Part shown: positions 38,200 to 50,112 of the stretch, in pieces
Layout: each line of letters begins with the position of its first letter
Position numbering within the stretch: the first letter of the stretch is position 1
Source: Acanthosepion esculentum
Taxonomy: Eukaryota > Mollusca > Cephalopoda > Sepiida > Sepiidae
Direction of reading: 5' to 3'
NCBI GenBank assembly: GCA_964036315.1
Contig: CAXIWW010000817.1
Span: forward strand, 10,079,501-10,143,500
Length of the DNA: 64,000 nt
The notes under the pieces: model-generated
Database searches by the model: none
What the model was told of the DNA's origin: nothing
The model's input: only the letters and a program-made list of their open reading frames with translations
Translations under genes and position numbers: made by a program

Positions 38200-41100
38200 G
38201 GGACTGGGGGTCGTCTGCGTGGGACATTCTGGGACTGACTCCTGGGTGGGGGGTCGTCTGTGTGGGACTTTCTGGGACTGGGGTCGTCTGAGTCGGACTT
38301 TCTGGGACTGGGGGTCGTCTGCGTGAGGCTTTCTGGGACTGTCTCCTGGGTGGGGGTTCGTCTGCGTGGGAATTTCTTGGACAGGGGGTCGTCTGCGTGG
38401 GACTTTCTGGGACTGACTCCTGGGTGGGGGGTCGTCTGTGTGGGACATTCTCGGACTGGGGGTCGTCTGAGTAGGACTTTCTGGGACTGGGGGTCGTCTG
38501 CGTGGGACTTTCTGGGACTGTCTCCTGAGTGGGGGGTCATCTGCGTGAGACTTTCTGGGACTGGGGGTCGTCTGCGTCGGACTTTCTGGGACTGGGGGTC
38601 GTCTGCGTGGGAATTTCTGGGACTGTCTCCTGGGTGGGGGGTCGTCTGTGAGGTACCTTCTGGGACTGGGTGTCGTCTGCGTCGGACTTTCTGGGACTGG
38701 GGGTCGTCTGCGTGGGAATTTCTGGGACTGTCTCCTGGGTGGGGGGTCGTCTGCGTAGGACTTTCTTGTACTGTCTCCTGTGTGGGGGTTCGTCTGCGTG
38801 GGACTTTTGTCGGACTGGGGGTCGTCTGCGTGGGACATTCTGGGACTGTCTCCTGTCTGGGGGGGTCGTATGCGTGGGACTTTCTTGGACTGGGGGTCGA
38901 CTGGGTGGGTCTTTCTGGGACTGTCTCCTGGGTGGGAGTCGTCTGCGTGGGACTTTGTGGCACTGGGGATCGTCTGCGTGGGACTTTCTGTGACTGGGGG
39001 TGGTCTGCGTGTGACTTTCTGGGACTGGGTGTCGTCTGCGTGGGACTTTCTGAGAAATGTCTGCTGGGTGGGGGGTCGTCTGCGTGGGACTTTGTGGAAC
39101 TGGGGGTCATCTGCTTGGGACTTTCTGGGACTGGGTGTCGTCTGCGTTGGACATTCTGTGACTGTCTCCTGGGTGGGGTCGTCTGCGTGGGACTTTCTGG
39201 GACTGTCTCCTGGGTGGGGGGGTCTTCTGCGTAGGACTTTCTTGGACTGTCTCCTGGGTGGGAGGTCGTCTGCGTGGGAATTTCTGGGACAGGGGGTCTT
39301 CTGCGTGGGACTTTCTGGGACAGTCTCCTGGGTGGGGGGGTCGTCTGTGTGGGATTTTCTGGGACTGGTTGTCGTCTGAGTGGGACTTTCTGGGACTGGG
39401 GGTCGTCTGCGTGGGACGTTCTGGGACTGTCTCCTGTGTGGGGGGGTCGTCTGCGTAGGACTTTCTTGGACTGTCTCCTGGGTGGGGGGTCTTCTGCGTG
39501 GGACGTTCTGGGACTGTCTCCTGTCTGGGGGGTCGTCTGCGTGGGACTTTCTGGTACTGTCTCCAGGGTGGGGGGTCGTCTGCGTGGGACTTTCTGGTAC
39601 TGTCTCCAGGGTGGGGGGTAGTCTGCGTGGGACTTTCTGGAACTGGGGGTCGTCTGCGTTGGACTTTCTGGGACTGTTTCCTGGGTGGGGGGTCGTCTGT
39701 GTGGGACTTTCTGGGACTGGGAGTCGTCTGAGTGGGACTTTCTGGGACTGGGGGTCATCTGCGTGGGACTTTCTGGGACTGTCTCCTGGGTGGGGGGGTC
39801 GTCTGCGTGGGACTTTCTTGGACTGTCTCTTGGGTGGGGGGTCGTCTTCGTGGGACTTTCTTGGACTGTCTCCTGGGTGGGGGCCGTCTCCGTGGGACTT
39901 TCTGGGACAGGGTGTCGTCTGCGTCGGACTTTCTGGGACTGTCTCCTGGGTGGGGGTCGTCTGCGTGGGACTTTCTGGGAATGGGAGTCGTCTGCGTGGG
40001 ACTTTCTGGGACTGTCTCCTGGGTTGGGGGGTCTTCTGCGTAGGACTTTCTTGGACTCTCTCCTGGGTGGGGGGTCGTCTGCGTGGGACTTTCTGGGACT
40101 GGGGGTCGTCTGCGTGGGAATTTCTGGGACTGTCTCCTGTCTGGGGGGTCGTCTGCGTGGGACTTTCTGGGACTGTCTCCTGTCTGGGGGGTCGTCTGCG
40201 TGGGACTTTCATGGACTGGGGGTCGTCTGCGTGGGACTTTCTGGGACTGACTTTTGGGTGGGGGGTCGTCTGTGTGGGACTTTCTTGGACTGGGGTCGTC
40301 TGAGTCGGACTTTCTGGGACTGGGGGTCGTCTGCGTGATACTTTCTGGGACTGTCTCCTGGGTGGGGGTTCGTCTGCGTCAGAATTTCTTGGACAGGGGG
40401 TCGTCTGCGTGGGACTTTCTGGGACTGACTCCTGGGTGGGGGGTCGTCTGTGTGGGACATTCTCGGACTGGGGGTCGTCTGAGTGGGACTTTCTGGGACT
40501 GGGGTTCGTCTGCGTGGGACTTTCTGGGACTGTCTCCTGGGTGGGGGGTCGTCTGCGTAGAACTTTCTGGGACTGGGTGTCGTCTGCGTCGGACTTTCTG
40601 GGACTGGGGTCGTCTGAGTCGGACTTTCTGGGACTGGGGTCGTCTGAGTCGGACTTTCTGGGACTGGGGGTCGTCTGCGTGAGGCTTTCTGGGACTGTCT
40701 CCTGGGTGGGGGTTCGTCTGCGTGGGAATTTCTTGGACAGGGGGTCGTCTGCGTGGGACTTTCTGGGACTGACTCCTGGGTGGGGGGTCATCTGCGTGAG
40801 ACTTTCTGGGACTGGGGGTCGTCTGCGTCGGACTTTCTGGGACTGGGGGTCGTCTGCGTGGGAATTTCTGGGACTGTCTCCTGGGTGGGGGGTCGTCTGT
40901 GAGGTACCTTCTGGGACTGGGTGTCGTCTGCGTCGGACTTTCTGGGACTGGGGGTCGTCTGCGTGGGAATTTCTAGGACTGTCTCCTGGGTGGGGGGTCG
41001 TCTGCGTAGGACTTTCTTGTACTGTCTCCTGTGTGGGGGGTCGTCTGCGTGGGAATTTTGTCGGACTGGGGGTCGTCTGCGTGGGACTTTCTGGGACTGT

Positions 41101-42900
41101 CTCCTGTCTGGGGGGGTCGTATGCGTGGGACTTTCTTGGACTGGGGGTCGTCTGGGTGGGTCTTTCTGGGACTGTCTCCTGGGTGGGGGTCGTCTGCGTG
41201 GGACTTTGTGGCACTGGGGGTCGTCTGCGTGGGACTTTCTGGGACTGGGTGTCGTCTGCGTGGGACTTTCTGAGAAATGTCTGCTGGGTGGGGGGTCGTC
41301 TGCGTGGGACTTTGTGGAACTGGGGGTCATCTGCTTGGGACTTTCTGGGACTGGGTGTCGTCTGCGTTGGACATTCTGTGACTGTCTCCTGGGTGGGGGT
41401 CGTCTGCGTGGGACTTTCTGGGACTGTCTCCTGGGTGGGGGGGTCTTCTGCGTAGGACTTTCTTGGACTGTCTCCTGGGTGGGAGGTCGTCTGCGTGGGA
41501 CTTTCTGGGACTGGGGGTCGTCTGCGTGGGACTTTCTGGTACTGTCTCCAGGGTGGCGGGTCGTCTGCGTGGGACTTTCTGGGACAGGGGGTCTTCTGCG
41601 TGGGACTTTCTGGGACTGTCTCCTGGGTGGGGGGTTCGTCTGTGTGGGACTTTCTGGGACTGGGTGTCGTCTGAGTGGGACTTTCTGGGACTGGGGGTCG
41701 TCTGCGTGGGACGTTCTGGGACTGTCTCCTGTGTGGGGGGGTCGTCTGCGTAGGACTTTCTTGGACTGTCTCCTGGGTGGGGGGTCTTCTGCGTGGGACG
41801 TTCTGGGACTGTCTCCTGTCTGGGGGGTCGTCTGCGTGGGACTTTCTGGTACTGTCTCCAGGGTGGGGGGTCGTCTGCGTGGGACTTTCTGGTACTGTCT
41901 CCAGGGTGGGGGGTAGTCTGCGTGGGACTTTCTGGAACTGGGGGTCGTCTGCGTTGGACTTTCTTGGACTGTTTCCTGGGTGGGGGTCGTCTGTGTGGGA
42001 CTTTCTGGGACTGGGAGTCGTCTGAGTGGGACTTTCTGGGACTGGGGGTCATCTGCGTGGGACTTTCTGGGACTGTCTCCTGGGTGGGGGGGGTCGTCTG
42101 CGTGGGACTTTCTTGGACTGTCTCTTGGGTGGGGGGTCGTCTTCGTGGGACTTTCTTGGACTGTCTCCTGGGTGGGGGCCGTCTGCGTGGGACTTTCTGG
42201 GACAGGGTGTCGTCTGCGTCGGACTTTCTGGGACTGTCTCCTGGGTGGGGGTCGTCTGCGTGGGACTTTCTGGGAATGGGAGTCGTCTGCGTGGGACTTT
42301 CTGGGACTCTCTCCTGGGTGGGGGGTCGTCTGCGTGGGACTTTCTGGGACTGGGGGTCGTCTGCGTGGGAATTTCTGGGACTGTCTCCTGTCTGGGGGGT
42401 CGTCTGCGTGGGACTTTCTGGGACTGTCTCCTGTCTGGGGGGTCGTCTGCGTGGGACTTTCATGGACTGGGGGTCGTCTGCGTGGGACTTTCTGGGACTG
42501 ACTTTTGGGTGGGGGGTCGTCTGTGTGGGACTTTCTTGGACTGGGGTCGTCTGAGTCGGACTTTCTGGGACTGGGGGTCGTCTGCGTGAGACTTTCTGGG
42601 ACTGTCTCCTGGGTGGGGGTTCGTCTGCGTGGGAATTTCTTGGACAGGGAGTCGTCTGCGTGGGACTTTCTGGGACTGACTCCTGGGTGGGGGGTCGTCT
42701 GTGTGGGACATTCTCGGACTGGGGGTCGTCTGAGTGGGACTTTCTGGGACTGTCTCCTGGGTGGGGGGTCGTCTGCGTAGAACTTTCTGGGACTGGGTGT
42801 CGTCTGCGTCGGACTTTCTGGGACTGGGGGTCGTCTGCGTCGGACTTTCTGGGACTGGGGGTCGTCTGCGTGGGAATTTCTGGGACTGTCTCCTGGGTGG
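38200..42900 (+). repeat. Higher-order repeat, period about 2.25-2.30 kb
   Basis: Landmarks recur at 2251-2295 bp. The GTCTGTGAGGTACCTTCTGG unit lies near 38643 and 40893, and the GGGACTGACTTTTGGGTGGG unit near 40244 and 42495. The GGGGTCTTCTGCGTGGGACG run followed by TCTCCTGTCTGG lies near 39490 and 41785. An earlier related copy begins near 33960, about 4480 bp before the one near 38440, and is lengthened by the 1226-bp duplication. The reverse arm carries the matching HOR. Confidence 0.75.
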
Positions 42901-44058
42901 GGGGTCGTCTGCGTGGGACTTTGTGGGACTGGGGGTCATCTGCGTGGGACTTTCTGGGACTGGAGGTCGTCTGCATCGGACTTTCTGGGACTGTCTCCTG
43001 GGCTGGGTGTCGTCTGCGTTGGACTTTCTGTGACTGGGTGTCGTCTGCGTCGGACTTTCTGGGACTGTCTCCTGGGTGGGGGTCGTCTGCGTGGGACTTT
43101 CTGGGAATGGGGGTCGTCTGCGTGGGACTTTCTGGGACTGTCTCCTGGGTGGGGGGTCGTCTGCGTAGGACTTTCTTGGACTGTCTCCTGGGTGGGAGGT
43201 CGTCTGCGTGGGACTTTCTGGGACTGGGGGTCGTCTGCGTGGGACACTCTGGTACTGGGGTCCGTCTGCGTGGGCCTTTTTGGCAGTGGGGGTCGTCTGC
43301 GTTGGACTTTCTGGGACTGTCTACTGGGTTGGAGGTCGTCTACTTGGGACTTTCTGGGACTGTCTCCTGGGTGGGGGGCCGTCTGCGTGGGACTTTCTTG
43401 GACTGTCTCCTGGGTGACGGTTCGACTGCGTGGGACTTTCTGGGACTGTCTCCGGGGTGGGGATCGTCTGCGTGGGTTTTTCTGGGAGTGGGGGTCGTCT
43501 GCGTGGGACTTCTGGGACTGGGGGTCCTGTGCGTGGGACTTTCTGGGACTGGGGGTCGTCTGCGTGGGACTTTCTGGGAGTGTCTCCTGGTTAGGGTGTC
43601 GTCTGCGTGTGACTTTCTGGTACTGGGGTACGTCTGCGTGGGTCATTCTGGGACTGTCTCCTGGGTGGGGGGTCGTCTGCGTGGGACTTTCTGGAACTGT
43701 GGGTCGTCTGCGTGGGACTTTCTGGGACTGTCTCCTGGGTGGGGGGTTGTCTGCGTGAGACTTTCTGGGACTGGTGGTCATCTGCGTGGGACATTCTTGG
43801 ACTGGTGGCCGTCTGCGTGGGATTTTCTGGGACTGGTGGTCGTCTCCTGGGTGACGGTTCGACTGCGTGGGACTTTCTGGGACTGTCTCCGGGGTGGGGA
43901 TCGTCTGCGTGGGTTTTTCTGGGAGTGGGGGTCGTCTGCGTGGGAATTTCTGGGACTGTCTCCTTGGTGGGTATCGTCTGCGTGGGACTTTCTTGGATTG
44001 GGGGTCGTCTGCGTGGGAATTTCTGGGACTGTCTCCTTGGTAGGGTGTCGTCTGCGTG

Positions 44059-44090
44059 AGATATCTGTTTCTGAGGATATCTGTTTCTGT
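44059..44090 (+). repeat. 16-bp slippage duplication inside a unit
   Basis: GATATCTGTTTCTGAG is immediately followed by GATATCTGTTTCTGTC, two near-copies of 16 bp within one diverged unit. The related unit near 48005 (GATATTTGTTTCTG) has a single copy, so the doubling is local to this unit. Confidence 0.7.
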
Positions 44091-46189
44091 CTCCTTGGTG
44101 GGGGTTCGTCTGCATGGGAATTTCTGGGACTGTCTCCTGGGTGGGGGGTCGTCTGCGTGGGACTTTCTTGGACTGTCTCCTGGGTGGGGATCGTCTGCGT
44201 GGCTTTTTCTCGGACTGGGGGTCGTCCTCGTGGGACTTTATGGGTCTGTCTCCTGGGTGGCGGTTCGTTTGCGTGGGACTTTCTTGGACTGTCTCCTGGG
44301 TGGGGATCGTCTGCGTGGCTTTTTCTGGGAGTGGGGGTCGTCTACGTGGGAATTTCTGGGACTGTCTCCTTGGTAGGGTGTCGTCTGCGTGGGGTCGTCT
44401 TCTTGGGATTTTCTGGGACTGGGTGTCGTCTGCGTGGGACTTTCTGGGACTGGGGGTCGTCTGCGTGGGTCTTTCTGGTACTGGGGGTCGTCTGCGTGGG
44501 ACTTTATGGGACTGGGGGTCGTCTGCGTGGGTCTTTCTGGGACTGTCACCTGGGTGGGGGGTTGTCTGCGTGGGACTTTCTGTGACTGGGTGTCGTCTGC
44601 GTGGGATATATGGGTCTGTCTCCTGGGTGGGGGGTCGTCTGCGTGGGACTTTCTTGGACTGTCTCCTGGGTGGGTGTTCGTCTGCGTGGGACTATCTGTG
44701 ACTGGGGGTCGTCTGCGTGGGATATCTGGGTCTGTCTCCTGGGTGGGGGGTCGTCTGCATGGGAGTTTCTGGGACTGGATGTCGTCTGCGTGGGACTTTC
44801 TGGTACTGGGGGTCGTCTGCGTGGGACTTTCTGGGACTGGGGTTCGTCTGCGTGGGTCTTTCTGGGACTGTCTCCTGGGTGTGGGGTTGTCTGCGTGGGA
44901 CTTTCTGGGACTGGGGGTCGTCTGCGTGGGACATTCTTGGACTGGGGGCCGTCTACGTGGGACTTTCTCCTAGTGGGGGTCGTCTGCGTGGGACTTTCTT
45001 GGACTGTCACCTGGGTGGGGGGTCGTCTGTGTGGGACTTTCTGGGACTGTTGGTCGTCTGCGTGGGAATTTCTGGGACCCTCTCCTGGGTGACGGGTCGT
45101 CTGCGTGGGACTTTCTGGGACTGTCTCCTGGGTGGGTGTTCGTCTGCGTGGGACTATCTGTGACTGGGGGTCGTCTGCGTGGGATATCTGGGTCTGTCTC
45201 CTGGGTGTGGGGTCGTCTGCATGGGAGTTTATGGGACTGTGTGTCGTCTGCGTGGATCTTTCTGGCACACTCCCCTGGGTGGGGGTCGTCTGCGTGGGAG
45301 TTTCTGGGACTGGGGTTCGTCTGCGTGGGATTTTCGGGGACTGGGAGTCGTCTGCGTGGGACTTTCTGGGACTGGAGGTAGTCAGCGTGGGACTTTCTGG
45401 GACTGTCTCCTGTCTGGGGGGTCGTCTTCGTGGGACTTTCTGGGATTAGGGGGTCCTCTGCGGGGGACTTTCTGGGACTGGGGGTCGTCAGCGTGGGACA
45501 TTCTGTGACTGGGGGTCGTCTACGTGGGAATTTCTGGGACTGTCTCCTGGTTGGGGGGTCGTCTGCTTGGGACTTTGTGGGACTGGGGGTCGTCTACGTT
45601 GGACATTCTGTGACTGTCTCCTGGATGGGCGGTCGTCTGCGTGGGACTTCCTGGGACTTTCTCCTGTGTAGGGGGTCGTCTGCGTGGGACTTTCTGGGAC
45701 TGTCTCCTTGGTGGGTGTTCATCTGCGTGGGATTTTCTGGGACTGGCGGTCCTCTGCGTGGGACTTGCTGGGACTGTCTCCTGTCTGGGGGTCGTCTGCG
45801 TGGGTCTTTCTTTGACTGGGGGTAGTCTGCGAGGGACTTTCTGTGATTGTCTCCTGGGTTGGGGCTCGTTTGCGTGGGACTTTCTTGGACTGTCTCCTGG
45901 GTGGGTGTTCGTCTGCGTGGGACTTTCTGTGACTGGGGGTCGTCTGCGTCGGATATCTGGGTCTGTCTCCTGGGTGGGGGGTCGTCTGCATGGGAGTTTC
46001 TGGGACTGGGTGTCGTCTGCGTGGGACTTTCTGGGATTGTCTCCTGGGTGTGGGGTCGTCTGCGTGGGACTTTCTGGGACTGGGGGTCGTCTGCGTGGAT
46101 CTTTCTGGGACTCTCTCCTGGGTGGGGGGTCGGCTGCGTGGGACTTTCTGGGACTGTCTCCTCTCTGGGGGGTCGTCTTCGTGGGACTT

Positions 46190-47510
46190 TCTGGGATTAG
46201 GGGGTCGTCTGCGGGGGACTTTCTGGGACTGGGGGTCGTCAGCGTGGGACATTCTGTGACTGGGGGTCGTCTACGTGGGACATTCTGGGACTGTCTCCTG
46301 GGTGGGGGGTCGTCTGCTTTGGACTTTGTGGGACTGGGAGTCGTCTGCGTGGGACTTTCTGGGACTAGGGATCATCTGCGTGGGACTTTCTGGGACTGAC
46401 TCCTGGGTGGGGGGTCGTCTGCGTGGGACTTTATTGGACTGGGTGTCTTCTGCGTGGGACATTCTGGTACTGTCTCCTGGGTGGGGGGTTGTCTGTTTGG
46501 GACTCTCTGGGACTGTCTCCTGGGTGGGGTTCGTCTGCGTTGGACTTTCTGGGACTGTCTCCTGGGTGGGGGTCTTCTGCATGGGACTTCCTAGGACTGG
46601 GGGTCGTCTGTGTGGGACTTTCTGGGACTGGGGTTCCTCTGCGTTGGTTTTTCTGGGACTCTCTCTTGTGTGGGGGTTCGTCTGCGTTGGACTTTCTGGG
46701 ACTGTCTCATGCGTGGGGGGGGTCGTCTTGGTGGGACTTTCTGGGACAGTCCCCTGTGTGGGGGTCGTCTGAATGAGACTTCCTGGGACTGTCTCCTGTG
46801 TGGGGTTCGTCTGCGTGGGGCTTTCTGGGACTGGGGCTCGTCTGCGTGGGACTTTCTAGGACTGTCTCCTCGGTGGGGGGTCGTCTGCGTGGGAGTTTCT
46901 GGGACTGTCTCCTGGGTGGGTGTTCGTCTGCGTGGGACTTTCTGTGACTGGGGGTCGTCTGCGTGGGACTTGCTGGGACTGTCTCCTGTCTGGGTGGCGT
47001 CTGCGTGGGACTTTCTTGGATTGGAGTTCGTCTGCATGGGACTTTCTGGGACTGTGTCCTGGATGGGGGGTCGTCTGCGTGGGATATCTGTGTCTTTCTC
47101 CTTGGTGGGGGGTCGTCTGCGTGGGACTTTCTCGGACTGGGGGTCGTCTGCGTGGGACTTTCTCGGACTGGGGATCGTCTGCGTGGGACTTTCTGGGACT
47201 GGGGGTCGTCTGCGTGGGTCTTTCTGTGACTGTCTCCTGGGTGTGGGGCGTCTGCGTGGGACTTTCTGGGACTGGGGTTCGTCTGCGTTGGACTCTCTGG
47301 TACTGGCGTCCGTCTGCGTGGGACTTTTTGGCAGTGGGGGTCGTCTTCGTTGGACTTTCTGGGACTGTCTCCTGGGTGGGGGGTCGTCTACGTGGGACTT
47401 TCTGGGACTGTCTCCTGGGTGGCGGTTCGTCTGCGTGGGACTTTCTGGGACTGTCTACTGGGTGGGGATCGTCTGCGTGGGTTTTTCTGGGAGTGGGGGT
47501 CGTCTGCGTG
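46190..47510 (+). repeat. 1.3 kb segmental copy, partner at about 52620-53860
   Basis: This run is collinear with 52620-53860 at an offset of about 6430 at the left end and about 6353 at the right. Shared rare variants in order are GGGGTCGTCTGCGGGGGAC, GTCTGCTTTGGAC, CTTTATTGGACTGGGTG, CTCTTGTGTGGGGG, GTCTCATGCGTGGGG, GTCCCCT, CTCCTCGGTGGGG and TTTTGGCAGTGGGGG. A 15-to-20 residue-like pattern in any frame is only the repeat. Confidence 0.75.
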
Positions 47511-48292
47511 GGAATTTCTGGGACTGTCTCCTTGGTAGGGTGTCGTCATCGTGGGACTTCTGGGACTGGGGGTCCTGTGCGTGGGACTTTCTGGGACTTG
47601 GTGTCGTCTGCGTGGGACTTTCTGGGAGTGTCTCCTGGTTGGGGGGTCGTCTGCGTGGGACTTTCTGGTACTGGGGTACGTCTGCGTGGGTCATTCTGGG
47701 AATGTCTCCTCGGTGGGGGGTCGTCTGCGTGGGACTTTCTGGAACAGTGGGTCGTCTGCGTGGGACTTTCTGGAACTGTGGGCCGTCTGCGTGGGACTTT
47801 CTGGGACTGGGGGTCGTCTGCGTGGGACTTTCTTGGACTGGTGGTCGTCTGCGTGGGACTTTCTGGGACTGTCTCCTTGGTGGGGGGTCGTCTGCGTGGG
47901 ACTGTCTCCTGGGTGGGGATCGTCTGCGTGGGACTTTCTTGGATTGGGGGTCGTCTACGTGGGAATTTCTGGCACTGTCTCCTTGGTAGGGTGTCGTCTG
48001 CGTGAGATATTTGTTTCTGTTTCCTTGGTGGGGGTTCGTTTGCATGGGAATTTCTGGGAGTGTCTCCATGGTGGGGGGTCGTCTGCGTGGGACTTTCTCG
48101 GACTGGGGGTCGTCCTCGTGGGACTTTATGGGTCTGTCTCCTGGGTGGCGGTTCGTCTGCGTGGGACTTTCTGGGACTGTCTCCTGGGTGGGGATCGTCT
48201 GCGTGGGTTTTTCTGGGAGTGGGGGTCGTCTGCGTGGATCTTTCTGGGACTGTCTCCTTGGTAGGGTGTCGTCTGCGTGAGACTTTCTGGGA

Positions 48293-50112
48293 CTGGGGGT
48301 CGTCTTCTTGGGACTTTCTGGGACTGGGTGTCGTCTGCGTGGGACTTTCTGGGACTGGGGGTCGTCTCCGTGGGACTTTCTGATACTGGGGGTCGTCTGC
48401 GTGGGACTTTCTGGGACTGGGGGTCGTCTGCGTGGGTCTTTCTGGGACTGTCTCCTGGGTGGGGGTTTGTCTGCGTGGGACTGTCTGGGACTGGGTTCGT
48501 CTGCGTGGGACATTCTTGGACTGTGGGCCGTCTAAGTGGGATTTTCTCCTAGTGGGGGTCGTCTGCGTGGGACTTTCTTGGACAGTCTCCTGGGTGGGGA
48601 TCCTCTGCCTGGGTTTTTCTTGGACTGGGGGTCGTCTGCATGGGACTTTCTTGGACTGTCTCCTTGGAAGGGTGTCGTCTGCGTGGCACTTTCTGGGACT
48701 GGAGGTCGTCTGCGTGGGAATTTCTGGGACCCTCTCCTTGGTGGCGGGTCGTCTGCGTGAGACTTTCTGGGACAGTCTCCTGGGTGGGGATCCTCTGCGT
48801 GGGTTTTTCTTGGACTGGGGGTCGTCTGCATGGGACTTTCTTGGACTGTCTCTTTGGTAGGGTGTCGTCTGCGTGGCACTTTCTGGGACTGGAGGTCTTC
48901 TGCGTGGGACCTTCTGGGACTGGGGGTCGTCTGCGAGGGACTTTCTGGGACTGTCTCCTTGTTGTGGGTCGTCTTCGTGGGACTTGCTGGGACTAGGGTT
49001 CGTCTGCGTGGGACTTTCTGGGACTGTGGGTGGTCTGCGTGGGACTTTCTGGGACTGTCTCCTGGGTGGGGGGTTGTCTGCCTGGGACTTTCTAGGACTG
49101 GGGGTCGTCTGCATGAGACTTTCTGGGACTGTCTCGTGGGTATGGGGTCGTCTGCGTGGGACTTTCTGGGACTGGGGGTCGTCTGCGTGGGACATACTAT
49201 TACTGGGGGTCGTCTCCTTGGGACTTTCTGGGACTGGGTGTCGTCTGCGTGGGACTTTCTGGGACTGGGGGTCGTCTCCGTGGGACTTTCTGATACTGGG
49301 GGTCGTCTGCGTGGGACTTTCTGGGACTGGGGGTCGTCTGCGTGGGTCTTTCTGGGACTGTCTCCTGGGTGGGGGTTTGTCTGCGTGGGACTGTCTGGGA
49401 CTGGGTTCGTCTGCGTGGGACATTCTTGGACTGGGGGCCGTCTAAGTGGGATTTTCTCCTAGTGGGGGTCGTCTGCGTGGGACTTTCTTGGACAGTCTCC
49501 TGGGTGGGGATCCTCTGCCTGGGTTTTTCTTGGACTGGGGGTCGTCTGCATGGGACTTTCTTGGACTGTCTCCTTGGAAGGGTGTCGTCTGCGTGGCACT
49601 TTCTGGGACTGGAGGTCGTCTGCGTGGGAATTTCTGGGACCCTCTCCTTGGTGGCGGGTCGTCTGCGTGAGACTTTCTGGGACAGTCTCCTGGGTGGGGA
49701 TCCTCTGCGTGGGTTTTTCTTGGACTGGGGGTCGTCTGCATGGGACTTTCTTGGACTGTCTCTTTGGTAGGGTGTCGTCTGCGTGGCACTTTCTGGGACT
49801 GGAGGTCGTCTGCGTGGGACCTTCTGGGACTGGGGGTCGTCTGCGAGGTACTTTCTGGGACTGTCTCCTTGTTGTGGGTCGTCTTCGTGGGACTTGCTGG
49901 GACTAGGGTTCGTCTGCGTGGGACTTTCTGGGACTGTGGGTCGTCTGCGTGGGACTTTCTGGGACTGTCTCCTGGGTGGGGGGTTGTCTGCCTGGGACTT
50001 TCTAGGACTGGGGGTCGTCTGCATGAGACTTTCTGGGACTGTCTCGTGGGTATGGGGTCGTCTGCGTGGGACTTTCTGGGACTGGGGGTCGTCTGCGTGG
50101 GACATACTATTA
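48293..50112 (+). repeat. 910-bp near-exact tandem duplication
   Basis: Copies 48293-49202 and 49203-50112 match at a constant offset of 910. I see roughly five single-base differences, including CTGTGGGCCG against CTGGGGGCCG (48529/49439), AGGTCTTCTGCG against AGGTCGTCTGCG, and TGCGAGGGAC against TGCGAGGTAC. There is no indel. Rare shared markers are CTTTCTGATACTGG, TTTTCTCCTAGTGGGG, GACATACTATTACTGG and CTCCTTGTTGTGGG. This is one of the youngest events in the window. Confidence 0.88.

Larger units (their letters stand above)
31891..43612 (+). repeat. Left arm of a large inverted duplication
   Basis: Read as the reverse complement, the right part of the window (64000 back to 54781) follows this segment in order. 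The last 100-plus bases of the window reverse-complement onto 31891 and following without mismatch, including the variants TTTGTGGCACTGG, GTGGTCTGCGTGTGAC and GGAAATGTCTGCTGGG. At the other end, 43480-43612 matches 54781 onward, including the rare variants GGTCCTGTGCG and TCTCCTGGTTAGGG. The match breaks at 43612/43613 on this side. The arm is 11.7 kb against 9.2 kb on the right. The excess is whole units and HOR copies, such as the 1226-bp duplication here. Confidence 0.9.

Noticed and set aside
36973..41214. 1413-codon ORF on the minus strand, Pro/Arg/Ser/Thr-rich
   Set aside because: It is the complement of the 31/43-bp repeat. Long ORFs overlap it in other frames on both strands, and the consensus has no stop in any frame. 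No signal peptide, domain or non-repeat residues are seen.
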